Under the pieces are notes generated by a model. That model saw only the letters and a program-made list of their open reading frames with translations. It was not told where the DNA came from and searched no databases. Of a DNA stretch of 64,000 bases, positions 1 to 11,877 are shown one piece after another. Made by a program: the position numbers and the translations under genes. The DNA lies in the NCBI GenBank assembly GCA_036426205.1, contig WSYH01001941.1:1-64000 (forward strand), written 5' to 3'. This DNA is from Ascaphus truei. Its lineage: Eukaryota; Chordata; Amphibia; Anura; Ascaphidae. Numbering within the stretch: position 1 is the stretch's first letter; every line of letters starts with the position of its first letter.

Positions 1-47
<47 letters not shown>
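1..47. repeat. (TGA)n microsatellite
   Basis: The window opens inside an uninterrupted TGA/ATG trinucleotide run of about 15 units. The run may extend beyond the left edge. Confidence 0.95.
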
Positions 48-1504
48 GTTTTACCTGTGCGGCCAATTTTTTTTTCCTTGAAGCAGTTCGGCCCTTCTCA
101 CGTTACGAGTTGTGCAGGTCTGCAGTACAGTATTCACCTAACTGCTCAATTTATTTATTTCCAGAGAGAGCAGTACCAGCCATCTGGTTCCAAACTATTT
201 AACAGTAGTCACAGTATACAGTACTTCCAGTATAGACTAGTTTAAAAGTACTACACAGCACACAATGCCATAATACAGTATGCACATAACTGCCCTAATT
301 TTTTGTTTTCTTGTCTTTTCAGGAAAAAAGGATGGACTGGGAGAGAGGGGTGGTGTCGTGTACAGTCTGAACTGTTTGTACAGTCAAGTGTACAGTATCT
401 AAACAGCAGTAATGATGTACACAAAACCTCTCCTCTCTCAATGAACGTACTGTACACAGAATGAGGAAGAAGATAAAGATGTAAAAAATTATATTACTAT
501 ATATATATATTATAAATTATATATTATTAAATAATATTATTATCAATGTGCATAATTCTTGTTTATCCCTAATTTCCATCTGACAGAATAACTTAATAAA
601 GACTGCATTATTTATTATTCATGATTATTTTTATATTTGTATTTTTTGGTTCCTGATAAAATAAAATAAATATTTATTTACATTCATGGTAATCATAATC
701 ATTGACAACAACCCCCCCACACCTACAGTACACCAAAGAAAAAGAATGAATGACAAAACAACATGAATCAGTTAATGGTTTTTTAACTCTCAATTCTCAA
801 AGTGCTGTTCAAATCAGATTTACATATCAAATTCGAGAAGGGATTTATCCAAAGCGTTACCGCAAACAAAGCCTCAAAGGGTTGGAGGGGGGGGGTTGGG
901 TGAATCATGTGCAGTAATCAGCTAGCTCCCATGTCAAAGAGGATTACACGCAGGCGCAGTGAGGTGACGCTCGGCTAGGGACGGATTAAAAACACAATGA
1001 CAAGCTTCAGAAAAGGAATGACTCTGTGGAGGTGTCTGTCGATAAGAGTTTCAAATCCTTGAGCGTGCCTTGTGTGTGTTCGTGGGGGAGGGGACTACAG
1101 GGTACAGCTGCATGAAGTTCAAAGATAATGACATACTTTAATTTCAAAAGGCAGTTCATCATAATAATATGATCCCTACACCCCCAAATACAGTACGTAA
1201 AAAGCACATAAATCAACTATGTGCAGTCAAACGCACAGGGTCACAGTCAAAAGCTACAGCACAGATTGAATATCGTAATATCAAGATGGTTTTTGCAGGC
1301 TTGTGGAGAAAAAAATTTTTTGAATACATTTTTTTTTTTGGTCACTCACTCAAGCAAGCATTGGTGGGCGAAGTTACAGGTGCATGCGCAGTAATCACGT
1401 TCAAAGGAATGGTACTGCACTGTAGATAAGATAAGAAGTTGAAATACCCTGCAGTGCTCTAAATTATGGATAGGTAATGTTCAAACACTGCTCAACCTTA
1501 ATAT
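48..1504. other. No gene seen
   Basis: AT-rich sequence with a short (TA)n stretch near 498-535 and small C and G runs near 711 and 885. The open frames here are short and show no recognisable domain. Confidence 0.5.
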
Positions 1505-1542
1505 TCGAATATTATAGGTAAAAAGTGGTGCATGGGAAATGG

Positions 1543-2388
1543 TTACATAGTGGGTAGGAGAAGAACAGGGGAGTCTGAGGAGAGGAAGAAAGAGAGCCAG
1601 GATTCAAAGTGAGAGAGAAATTCAGAAGGGGGATGAGTAGAGGTAGGTGGGCGATAGATGACCGCCACATGGACAGGGAGAGGAGAGAAAATCTGGACAG
1701 TCTGAGCCTCAAAGGAGGGAAAAGCAAGAGATGGAGGAATAGGAAGGGTTCGGTAACGGCAGAGAGAGGAGAGCAGGAGCCCCACGCCTCCACCCCTGCC
1801 ATCAGTGCATGGAGTGTGGGAGAAGTAAAGGCCACCATAGGAGAGGGCAGCTTCCAGAGCAGAGTCAGACTGAGTGAGCCAGGATTCAGTTATAGCAAAT
1901 AGGAGCAGAGAGTGAGAGAGAAAAAAGCCATGTACAGAGAGGAACTTGTTAGAAAGGGAGTGAGCATTCCAAAGGGCACAGGAGAAAGGGAGAGAGGAGG
2001 GAGGGTGGCAGGGGATTGGTATGAGGTTGGAGGGGTTGACACCAGAGGGCGTAGAGTTTGCAATTGGCAGGCGAGGACGAGCGAATGTAGGAATAGGGCA
2101 GGTACCAGGATTGGGAGAGATATCCCCAGAAGCAAGGAGGAGAAGCATGGATAGAAAGAAAATGTGTGAGGATGATTTGTAGGGGTGTTTTTTAGTGCAG
2201 GGGATATAGCTGTGTGGTGTCAGAGAGCGCAGGTAATAAAGGAGTTCATGTGAACAGAAAAGTGATGAAGGAAGGAGAGATGGAGAAATATGAATAGAGT
2301 TAGAGACATACTGAGGCTGGTAAAAAGAAGTGCATGATTTGAGAAGAAGTGAAGTCACAGCAAATATAAATGGTAAAGGCAGCATCAC
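1543..2388 (-). pseudogene. CR1/L2-type LINE, endonuclease fragment
   Basis: A 281-codon open frame reads like the start of the single large ORF of CR1/L2-superfamily LINEs. Around residues 85-92 it has the SGDISPNPG block that precedes the endonuclease domain. It then shows landmarks of the apurinic-type endonuclease: WNAHSLSNKF, the glutamate-bearing FAITESWL, RGGGVGLLL, and VAVIYRPP near the end. In the family this enzyme nicks target DNA for target-primed reverse transcription. The domain is cut before its C-terminal catalytic Asp/His motifs, and no reverse transcriptase follows, so this is a dead fragment. The exact clade (CR1, L2 or Rex1) is not resolved by eye. Confidence 0.75.
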
Positions 2389-2589
2389 AGCAGTAATGAT
2401 GCAGTCTGGTATAGATGATATCCTCCTTTCCAGCGTAAGTTCAAATGCAGGAAGCAGGGCCAGTAGGTGTTGTCTACTTTTCCACTTCTTTTGTCCTTCC
2501 TTTTAAACTTGAGTTGTTCAGTAGTCCTGCCACTTATAATGTGCCACATGGAGATGTGCTGCATGCAGACTAAAGCTGTTTTTTTATCT

Positions 2590-3090
2590 TTATTTTCTTT
2601 GTTTTCGACCTGCGAGGCACTCTGAGGCCCTCACTGAGAGACCCTCATTCTCCTGTTCGTGGGAGTCGGGTGGGTCAGCATTCCACGACGGAGGGGGGGA
2701 CAGGCCCACTGCTTTCGCCAGTCTGGACATCTCTGCAGGGTGTCTGACGACGTGCGTCTTCCCATTTCTGATGACTATTAGTTTAAATGGGAACCCCCAT
2801 TTGTACTTGATCCCATTGTCTCTGAGGAGGATGGTCAGGGGTTTTAATTCCATCCGCTTGTTGATAGTTTGCTTTGCTAAATCATTATAGATTTGCAGAT
2901 GGTCATCTTGGTATGTGAGCGGATCTTTTTTCCTGCAGGCTGGACCCAGTAAGCCATGTGGCTCACTGCCAAGATTGAGGGGAGGAGGTACACATTCCGA
3001 GCAGGGGAAGCTGGTTCCTGGAATCTGCCTGCAGAGGGGAGAATAGCTGAAGGATTGAGTCTGCATAGAGGTGAGAGAAATTGCCAACAA
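2590..3090 (-). pseudogene. L1-type ORF1p C-terminal fragment
   Basis: The 166-residue frame carries, at about residues 58-130, the pattern of the C-terminal domain of LINE-1/Tx1 ORF1 protein. This includes TYQDDHLQIYNDL, then LKPLTILLRDNGIKYKWGFP followed by FKLIV and NGKT, ending AVGLSPPPSW. In L1 elements this trimeric RNA-binding protein coats the element RNA. The YKWGFPFKL block is the most diagnostic part. The first ~57 residues do not look like the family. No ORF2 is attached on either side, so this is an isolated truncated copy. It has the same orientation as the neighbouring LINE endonuclease but belongs to a different clade. Confidence 0.7.
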
Positions 3091-4604
3091 AGAACTCTCT
3101 CCCTCCTCCTCCCCCCAGATGGTATCTTACCCTGAGCCCCAACATCTATTTGACACTTATTATAGTGCCTCGTGCATTCCCTAAGATAGCCCTGGAGAGA
3201 GGCTACAAAATGACTGCACTACTCACCTTTGGCACCAACTGTTATTCCATTTGAAGATACCAAATATTTGCTTGAGGAAGGATATATATTCATGCGCTCA
3301 TATCTATGGTTGTTGTCCTTCTGATGCACTGATCTGGAATTTCTACTCTGGAGAGAGGAGGAGGATTGGAGACACCTGGGAGTGAAAAGCTCAATAAAAA
3401 AACTAGTTAATAATTGTAAACAATGTGCGAGTGAGCGAGATACCTCAGTAATGAGGGGGCTTGACACAACTTAAAAGCATACATCACCTGAATAAATTCA
3501 GCTCCAACTATAAATAAAAACTTGCCGGTCAAAAACACTGTTGCCGTCCATCAAGCAGCAAAAAAACTGGCGGCCCCGCAGGAGGCTTCCCTTTTCTTCA
3601 AGAAACGCAATATGCAGACTAAAGATCAAGAAGCGTCTGTTGCAGGCAAAGACGAAGATCCAGAACAAAACTCAGAGGAAGAAGTAGTCATCCCTGTGGC
3701 GGTGAAGGGTTAACCAGGCCAACAATAAAGGTATAAACCTTGTTGGGACTTAAGGGGTTAAATTGTATGGTCACCATAATACACATATTGTTTCCCCTAC
3801 ACTATCTTTATTGTCCCTGTTTTACAGCCCCTGCAGTTAGCTGCAGTATTGTGAATGAATGGGAAATGTGCAAACTGTATTCGTGACACAAGGGGGAGCT
3901 TTTAGCACTGTACCAAGCGCTAAATTGCATAAGTGTGCCTGCGAGTGAGTACAGGGAAAAATATGGCACCGAGGTGCTTATGGGGTGCGCTTGGCTCAAT
4001 ATACCCTTATCCCATGAACACTAGGTAAACCTCTAGGGGTACAGGATATGGCCCTAATCAGACCACCGGGCAGATGAGCCTTGGAAAGAATATAAATATA
4101 TGTAATAAAATCAATTAAAACAGTTAATCAACAATAGAAGTGCAAGAATGAAAATAAAACTGACAAATATTCTCAATTTTGCAAAAAAGACCAATAAATA
4201 GATATAAAACCACTGATAGCTATAACCCTTTGGAATGCAGACCATAAGCCAGTACAGATATAGTCCCAGTAGTCCTAAAGTTATATAATCCTCATATGTG
4301 TGTAGGAATATTAAGTAGTCGTGCTGTTCAACAAGTAGATGATGTTGCCCCACAGGAGAGAATACCACTCCTCTCAGGATAGAGAAAACCTCAAAAGAAA
4401 GAAAAGAAGAAAGTGAGAGCGCAAGAAATAGATGAAAAAATACTTTATAAGTAGCTTTGAATATTAAAAAACACACAACACAATGATGGATATTAAAACC
4501 TCCCAGTAGAGTCAAAATAATATATGACATAGGTGGGATAGAGGGTAGACAAAAATATGAGAGCAAATAAAATTGAATGTCAAATAGGTGTAAGAAAATG
4601 AAAA
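3091..4604. other. No recognised gene
   Basis: This stretch holds a 63-codon plus-strand frame at 3522-3713 (Lys/Glu-rich, ending shortly before AACAATAAAGG) and a hydrophobic minus-strand frame near 4111-4600. Neither matches a family I can name. No element boundaries are visible. Confidence 0.4.
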
Positions 4605-4675
4605 CTATAATTGCCTGACCGTATAGTCTGAGAGACTCTTTCCTTCTGTGACTGTTGAAACAGACAATGTAACAT

Positions 4676-4932
4676 TGCGGAGGGTGACCATCGGGGACTG
4701 GCAGGCGGATGGCTTGCTGGACTCCGGTGCCACCGTTACTCTGGTACGCCAATCCAAAAAGACCCGGGCAACCTGGAGTGACCGCGGTCCTCCACCTGGC
4801 ATGGTCACTTGCATCCCGGTGCCCAGGAGCAAATGCTCTAGCCGCACCATATCAGGGCGTACCAGGTCAACAGTGGCACCGAAGTCCAGCAAGCCGTCCG
4901 CTTGCCGGTCCCCGATGGTCACCCTCCGCAGA
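4676..4932. repeat. Inverted duplication of protease active-site segment
   Basis: About 75 bp at 4676-4750 reappears inverted at 4858-4932, separated by ~107 bp. Both arms encode the retroviral-type aspartyl protease core on opposite strands: GDWQADGLLDSGATVTLVR on plus and GDRQADGLLDFGATVDLVR on minus. The minus arm belongs to the gag-protease remnant next to it. The plus arm is the extra copy, at the broken 3' end of that element. Confidence 0.85.
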
Positions 4933-6274
4933 TGCTTCTGCCGGACATCGTTGCGCTACCACCCGACTGGTGCAACCTGATATCCTCCGATCTCCGCTGC
5001 TGGTTCCGAGGTGGCAAGTGCAGGATCTCCCGTGGACGTCCCTTTTTGGGTTGATTCTATGGCTGTGCTTGGATCCTCTGTGGGTGCCAGTCGCACACTG
5101 GTGACCAGCCTCACAGCTGGTGATCCTTGCCCCGGATGGGGTCCCCCTGTCCTGGTCCCTGTCAGTCTGGCCTGAGATGACTGATCTTGTTGCAGGTAAA
5201 ACACCGCCTCTCGTGTCTAAACTCTGCAGCTTTGGGTGCATTGCCTTCTGCTGCAGGCTTGTGGTCCACTGAGGGGTGGTTTTCGCTCCCTTGGCCGGGC
5301 TGGCCACATCTTTGGGAGCCGCTCATTAAGTCATCAGAGCCCTTCTGGCCACATACTCATCCGCCATCCTCACAGCATTCACATGGATTTTTGGTGTGTG
5401 TTCAAAATCCATGCCCTCACATCCAAGGAGAGCTGCTACAGCAGTTGCTCCTGGAACATCATGTCCAGTAGTGCATGGAACTTGGTGATCCCGTAACCCT
5501 CCACCCACTGGGTCCCATGCAGACACCGTAATCCACATACGATTCACGGGGATATCTTTTCCTAGTCTGGAACTTGCTCCGGTATGCTTCTGGGGTGAGG
5601 GCGTACTGGGTGAGCAACATACTCTTGATATGACCGTACAGTAGTCTTCAGCATCCACGCGTGGAATACCCTGCACAGTCCGCTTGGCTTACCAGATGCA
5701 GTTGCAGCCCCATGTCCCGTCATGGGACCCTGTACCAGAGACACTGCATCTCAAAGTAATTGAGAAAGGTATCTATCTCATCCGTGCCATCCACAAATTT
5801 GCTGAAGATGTGATGGTCCACCCAGGGAATATCCTGTTCACCGTTGACAATGTGGGAGCGGGATTTTTTCCGTGCACTGCGGAAAGCCTCTGGATATGCT
5901 GCTGTAGCCCTTTCATCCCATTCAGCGAGGAGAGCTGTGAGCCCAGGGGCGGCAAGTCCGGAAACCACAGCGACTACCTCCTCCGCACCCACTGGTGCCA
6001 AGCCACCATTCTTCAGGTGGTCACCCGCTCCCTCCCCATGTCCTTGCAACTCCGGAGCTGGATTAATCTCCTGCACTCCGGGCTGATTGGTGTCCACTGC
6101 AACTGCTGCTATGGGGCCATGCCCCTCCATTGGAACCAGTCTGGCTTCATGACTTTCCAAGTCCTTCTCCAGTTGCACCTTTGACTGACCGTCTGTCGGT
6201 AATCCATAGCCTGCACATCGCTCTACGACTCGAGCGTGATCCCAGGATCGGAACCGTCCGGATCGGTGACTCAT
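4855..6274 (-). pseudogene. Gag-protease remnant, Gmr1-like gypsy element 1
   Basis: Read on the minus strand from the ATG at 6274 this is a diverged relative of the gag of the two better-preserved elements at 20 and 33 kb. The N-terminal helix-rich part is followed by KFVDGTDEIDTFLNYFEM, matching KFVEGTDQIYSFLKNF of element 2. A broken zinc knuckle (CFTCNKISHLRPD, last Cys lost to a stop) lies near 5175-5215, and a protease core (LLDFGATVDLVRP, canonical Asp-Ser-Gly changed to Asp-Phe-Gly) near 4860-4920. Several frameshifts split it. Integrase, reverse transcriptase and the 3' LTR are missing. It is more diverged than the other two copies, so probably an older subfamily. Confidence 0.75.
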
Positions 6275-6430
6275 GATGAGACTTGTAGCACAGATATATG
6301 GGCAAAGGGAACAGGTGTTCTATCTCGTGCTCTTGTGAAGTGTGTGTAAATTGCCACTTGTCTGGGGAGCTCACAATCTACGAGTTTCCCCCACTATGTT
6401 ACAGAATCCCACAGGAGACTATACCATAGG

Positions 6431-6457
6431 CTCAATCAGCGTCCACCACTGCCACCA
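6431..6457 (-). other. Decayed primer binding site, element 1
   Basis: On the minus strand the segment starts TGGTGGCAGTGG, aligned with the tRNA-Leu type primer site of elements 2 and 3, and lies 11 nt inside the LTR edge. The distal half is degraded. Confidence 0.55.
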
Positions 6458-6468
6458 ATAAATAAGCC

Positions 6469-8000
6469 TGTCACGGTAGACCAGGACTTACCAACACATT
6501 AATACCGGGATTCTGGATTGAGCACAACAAGGAGGGCACAACAAATTGTAATTTATTTCATTTCAGACAAACACACAAATCTTCACAATTACACTAAATA
6601 AACACTTACTGGGATGGGGAAACGAAATCAAATGTCCACAGAACGAATGACTTGAAAACAAAGTTTCTGGGCACCACTGCACACATGCAAGTGGGTGCGT
6701 GATTTGAGCCATGCGACAGTCCTCGGCTAGTGGCACAAGTTGCCACCCCTGTATCTCCGCCGGAGGAAAGATGTCTCAATGATACTAAACATAACCGGGT
6801 CATCCTAAAATTAAGGGAAATATTAATATCTGTCTCCTAGGACCTGCTAGACCTCACGTGTCTGTAACATCATGTGCCACTTTGTCCCACCGATACACCC
6901 ATGCAATTTTTATCATATTTCGCAAAGGAGGTCTCATGATATTCTCATATGTAATAAGGTCACTCAGGTTGATCTCTTCTGTAGCCATGCCCCTGGCCAT
7001 ATCCACATAGCATCCTGCTTCCTTAATGAATGCCACTCAGTCTACCTCACTCCTGCCTGTGAGCACAAGGTTTAACACCTCTAGTTCTTGGCATTTGAAG
7101 GGACCCTTTGAAGCTGCGAATACTGGGGCCCACTTAGCCTTTCCTGCTGATAAACAGATCGCACTTCTAGGACAAATGTCTCTTTGAACTATTAGTAATA
7201 AGCCCTCGAAGAGACTTTGCAGACTAAAGATCCTGCCTAATTTAATGCTTAAAGATTAACCATATCTTAAAACACTGTTCTTTAAAACTATACTGGTTTC
7301 AATAACCTATACTTTAAAACCTAACTAACACAGTTTTATTCTAACATGAATTAAACATTATCCTTACCCCCCAATAAAATCTCCGCTTTATCCTTAGCGG
7401 GAGCTACCATAATTCATACCTTTAACACATGATATGATTTCCCCCCTGAACCCCTATCCTGGATTCAGAGTGTGGGGATTCATTAACCTCTTGCGTCCCC
7501 ATATTAATAAAATCAACTTCCTCTATACCCGGAAACTCTGTGCCTCATTTTTACCTTTTCCTGCTCTGTGCTGAAGCAGGACGTCCCAGTGGTGAGTCAC
7601 AAGAATGTTTTCAGGATGGGGTCTGCCCGGAGCCCTGGGCTTCTATGTATCTGAGAATCAAACTTGATTCCCAGATACATTTCTGGGGTAACTCATAACT
7701 TGAGAACCCTATACATAGCCACAATCTGTAACGACTTTCTCTGGCAAACCCACCTTGAAACTTACCTCCTAAAAATCTCCCGGTCCCAGCACCTCTGGAA
7801 AAGGGTAAAACACAAAAATGGCAGTTTTCTCATATTTTGCACACAGTCACAGTAATGCATACACAATGCCCAGGCCCAAGAGCTGACATTCTAGGACCCC
7901 AAAACACGGGTCAGGGGACACCAAGTGGGCTTGACCTTTATTCTAAGCCTGGTTAACCCATTCCCCACCACAGGTTGGCTTTGTCTACTTAGCAACATGT
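6469..8000 (-). mobile_element. 5' LTR of gypsy element 1 (right edge unresolved)
   Basis: It begins TGTCACGGTAGA, like the LTR edges at 20661 and 33611. It follows their layout loosely: a GGATTGAGCACAACAAGG region, an A/T-rich AATTTATTTCATTT block and CACTTACT. Similarity fades to the right. A GGTTAACCCATTCCCC segment near 7950-7970 may match the LTR terminal region of the other elements, but no clear TACA terminus is visible, so the right boundary is a guess. Confidence 0.45.
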
Positions 8001-8212
8001 ATATGTGGGAAAACAATATATTGGAAGGACATGTTGGGAATTTAGAAGTAGGGTACTGGATAGAGATCGGTGAACTGGTCCAAATCCCTTTTCCAGGTTT
8101 TCCTGGGTTTTTCATAAAAAATCATATTGTTTAAAATCTATGAGGCTTGGTTTCATGGATATTAAATAATTTGACATCAGGTTTAAGTTAGAGCCATTCC
8201 ACGGATCGTGTG

Positions 8213-8545
8213 TACAGATGCAGCGGCCTTTATTCGAATAAATCATGGAGTTGATTTTGTGTGCTCTACTGTACTCCATGCGGCCAATCACGCGGTTGCT
8301 TTGTTTGAATTTCATGGATCCCGATTTCTTCGGGTACAATTCTTCACATTTCCATGGCAGGAATGAATGAATTGTAATGTGTACAGCACTGTGTCAATTT
8401 GCAGGTATTTAAAACCAGAACACTTAAAAAAACATTTTCTGCACTCGATAAAAATGAGTCACCACGCGGTCATGACGTGCCATGACATGGGTATTCCGAT
8501 GTATACACCGCATGAAGTGTTCGAATAACGGCCGCTGCATCTGTA
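8213..8545. mobile_element. 333-bp MITE with terminal inverted repeats
   Basis: The left end TACAGATGCAGCGGCCTTTA is mirrored by the right end (TAACGGCCGCTGCATCTGTA) over about 26 bp, with one mismatch. The ends start and finish with TA, so a TA target duplication is possible. There is no coding potential. The internal TTATTCGAA resembles the subterminal sequence of the GTA-site MITEs at 43.6 and 55.5 kb. Confidence 0.75.
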
Positions 8546-9199
8546 TTTCTAATCCGACATCGGATTGTAAAATAAAAGTACAGTTGACTGATTTACCATA
8601 GTGGTGGATTAATCGGCGTTTAAAATCTGAGGCAGAGGTATATAATGCCACTCTAATTTCTCAGAGGGAGAGACATAGTGAGAGAGACACAAACACATAC
8701 AACACAGACATAAACACACCTAAACACACACAGGCACAGCACATATTATTTTCTATCTTAGTTTTTAAAGTGTTACATTTTTTTATTATGAATGGTTGCA
8801 GTCAGGGAGAAGTGAATATGCCCATGCCCCTTCCTGTGATACTGGGGGCAACGTTTTTTTTAGGATCAGTTGGTACTGTATATGGAAGAGCCTTAGAAGG
8901 GGTTGATGTACCAGCACATTTTCCTGCTGATACCAGGTGCCACGGTAAGCATAGTACTTTGGGTGTTTAAACTCCATCTGCTCATGCGGCTGGTCCGGAG
9001 AACAGTTTGTTGTTGAAAGTAGTCCTGTTTTAGAGGAAGCAGGTAGAAACTTGGATTTGAGATCTTCTTTGGACTGTTTCTTTTTTTAAATTTATTTTGT
9101 TGAACACCATTATTGTCAGTAGGACTTGTCCCTAGCTACTGTATTTCCTCATTGACATTGAGCTTACATGATTCTCTGTATCCTAAATTTGCACCTGGA
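8546..9199. other. No gene seen
   Basis: A CA-rich run (ACACAAACACATACAACACA-like, 8680-8745) and AT-rich sequence. No coding signal. Confidence 0.5.
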
Positions 9200-10432
9200 T
9201 TGAAAACTAGTTAAAGGACAGACAACAGAGGGTTGTCATAAATTGAACTTTTTCAGGTTGGGCTAAAGTCGTGAGTGGAGTACCTCGGGGATCGGTTCTT
9301 AGACCCCTGCTTTTTAACTTGTTTATTAATGACCTTGAGTTTGGCATCGATAGCAATGTCTCCATCTCTGCTGATGATACTAAATTATGTAAGGTAGTAG
9401 AATCAGAGCAGGATGTAATTTCTCTTCAGAATGACTTGGAGAGACTGGAAACGTGGGCAGGTAAATGGCAGATGAGGTTTAATACAGATAAATGTAAGGT
9501 TATGCATTTGGGATGCAAGAATAAAAAGGCGACTTACAAATTAAATGGGGATACATTGGGCGAATCCTTCATGGAGAAGGATTTAGGAGTGCTTGTAGAC
9601 AGCATGCTTGCAATAGTGCCCAAAGTCATGCAGTAGCTGCAAAGGCAAACAAGATCTTATCTTGCATTAAACGGGAAATGTTTGGGAGGGAAGTTAACAT
9701 AATTATGCCCCTTTACAAAGCATTAGTAAGACCACACCTTGAATATGGCGTACAATTTTGGGCACCAATCCCTAGAAAATACATTATGAACTAAAGAGAG
9801 TGCAGAGAAGAGCCACCAAATTAATAAAGGGGATGGACAATCTAACTTATGAGGAGAGGCTAGCTAAATTAGATTTATTTACATTAGAAAAGAGGCGTCT
9901 AAGAGGGGATATGATAACTATATACAAATATATTCGGGGACAATACAAGGAGCTTTCAAAAGATCTATTCATCCCACGGGCAGTACAAAGGACTTGGGCC
10001 ATCGCTTAAGTTTGGAGGAAAGGAGATTTCACCAGAAACAAAGAAAAGTGTTCTTTACAGTAAGGGCAGTTAAAATGTGGAATTCATTACCCATGGAGAC
10101 TGTGATGGCAGATACAATATATTTGTTCAAAAAAGGTTGGACATCTTTTTAGATAGGAAAGGTGTACAGGGATATAACAAATAAGTATACATGGGAAGGA
10201 CGTTGATCCAGGGATTTATCCGATTGCCAATTCTTGGAGAGGAAGGAATTTATTGTTACCTTATGAGATATCATTGGATGATATGACTCTGGGGGTTTTT
10301 GTTTGCCTTCCTCTGGATCAATAAGTAAGTATAGATATAGGATAAAGTATCTGTTGTCTAAATTTAGCATAGGTTGAACTTGATGGACATATGTTCTTTT
10401 TCAAACTCATCTACTATTTAACTATGTAACTA
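9200..10432 (+). pseudogene. CR1-like LINE, reverse transcriptase 3' half
   Basis: The fragment encodes the C-terminal part of a CR1-type reverse transcriptase. The 9271 frame opens with SGVPRGSVLRPLLFNLFIND, then the catalytic box appears as SADDTK (the usual aromatic residue before ADD is Ser). It continues through WAGKWQMRFNTDKCKVMHLG and KDLGVLVD. A frameshift near 9615 and a stop near 9785 follow. A second open piece (9800-10009, [16 protein letters not shown]) and a third frame (FFTVRAVKMWNSLP) complete the usual CR1 C-terminus. The non-coding tail (GGTTGAACTTGATGGACATA, ending in a run of ACTATGTAACT type) is the typical CR1 3' end. It is 5'-truncated, as is usual for LINEs, and inactive. 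Confidence 0.85.
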
Positions 10433-11035
10433 AAAAAGACTGTTGAGGCTTCCAGCACACAGGACCATTTGTTGTTTGACCATGTTTGTGAGGAGCGGAT
10501 GCAAGCACATGTGATGCTTGTGCATGACCAATTCATAGTTTCCGCTCACCTGGCTTTCTGAGCCGACTCAACACGCCTCCTCCTCTGATGTCTGCAGCCA
10601 GACGAGCCCCCATTCCAATTGGCTGGCTGAGTTACGATCTGGTCGCTGATTAGTTGCCATTCCCTTCTCCATGTTAGACATAGAACATCAAGGTCTATGT
10701 AAGGGGACTGGCCGTTCAGAGAACCAGATGATCTTGAGGCTTGAGTCGGTAAGGCGATCGGCTTCAGTTTTGGAGATGGAAGAGCCTGCCTAGCTGAGAC
10801 TAAGTCAGACGCGAGGACCTAGTTCTGAGAATAGAACAAAGCGACCACCCAAAGGAATTTCGCTTTTTTGAATGGAGTAGATTAGGTGGACGACAGTTGC
10901 TCCGGTCCCTGTTGTTGCACCTCCTGAAGGGAGTGGAGATGGAGATTATTTATCCTCTCCATCCTCAACCTGAAAGAAATTGGATAAATCCCAATTTAGA
11001 ATTTAAAAGATATTCCTCAGGCCTACTTATATATA
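10433..11035. other. No gene seen
   Basis: Unremarkable sequence between the CR1 tail and the solo LTR, with no coding signal on either strand. Confidence 0.5.
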
Positions 11036-11877
11036 TGTAGCGGTCATGTAAAATGGCTGCAGTCATCTCTCCTGCTGACAGTAAGGCCTGGTAAGTTGTG
11101 GGCATGCCAGCAGTAATTATGGAGGTTTGCCCTCACACCCTGGTGAGGTGCCCTGTGTATGGATGGGAGTGGTCACATGCTCTGACTCCATGGTTAGTGA
11201 TGTCAGAGGTGTGTCAGCCTCCAGAGTATACATAAGGCACAGCACTGATCCAAAGTTAGGAGTTCCTGTTGCTGTGCTGCTGTGTTCAGTAAGAGGCAGA
11301 TGGAGGTCTGCAACATTGTTGCAGTAGTCTGAATGCAGAGCTGTGAGTCTGGCAGCACAAACAGACAGAGACAAGCTGCCTGAGAGAACTGTGACCAGGG
11401 ACCTGGCACAGGGCCGAGATCCCTGCGGGGATAGGGAACCCACCTATTAAGGGAAGGCGTACCTTTCGGAGGGAAGCAGCTGGAAGATGGAGGGCTAAGT
11501 ACACCCCATTGTGGAGGGCAGCTAGCCCACCTCAAGTAATAAAGATGCTCTTAATCACAAACCCTCTCGTGTACATGTGTGGAGTGAATGTACAGAGAGG
11601 AGCACCACGGAGAAGTTCCTCAACAGGACCATCCCCATGCGGAAGCGGGGACCCTGATGAGGTGGAGGCGCTGCACTGGAACTAGGTAGGACTCAGCACA
11701 CTACCTCAGCTGCCTGTCTGGACGGCTCCTCCCCACACACCATCATGCGGGAGACTCAGGAGTCCTGTTGCCAACAGGTGCACCACCAGACACTATCACA
11801 CTGTAATGGGGACCGGTTAGACCACAGGGGCCAATGTGAGATTGGGTGGGTCAGGCCGGGCCAGAAATACCGTTACA
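11036..11877 (+). mobile_element. Probable solo LTR, 842 bp
   Basis: The segment begins TGTAGCGG and ends CCGTTACA, giving short inverted TG...CA termini. It contains AATAAAG near 11539 followed by a GT-rich stretch, as in the R region of a plus-oriented LTR. TATA flanks both sides (11032-11035 and 11878-11881), but the neighbourhood is TA-rich, so this is weak as a target duplication. There is no coding region and no partner LTR in the window, which fits a solo LTR left by LTR-LTR recombination. Confidence 0.55.

Noticed and set aside
4111..4752. 213-codon hydrophobic minus-strand frame
   Set aside because: The AT-rich composition gives Phe/Ile/Leu-rich translation, and it runs into the gypsy protease inverted repeat. 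No family features.
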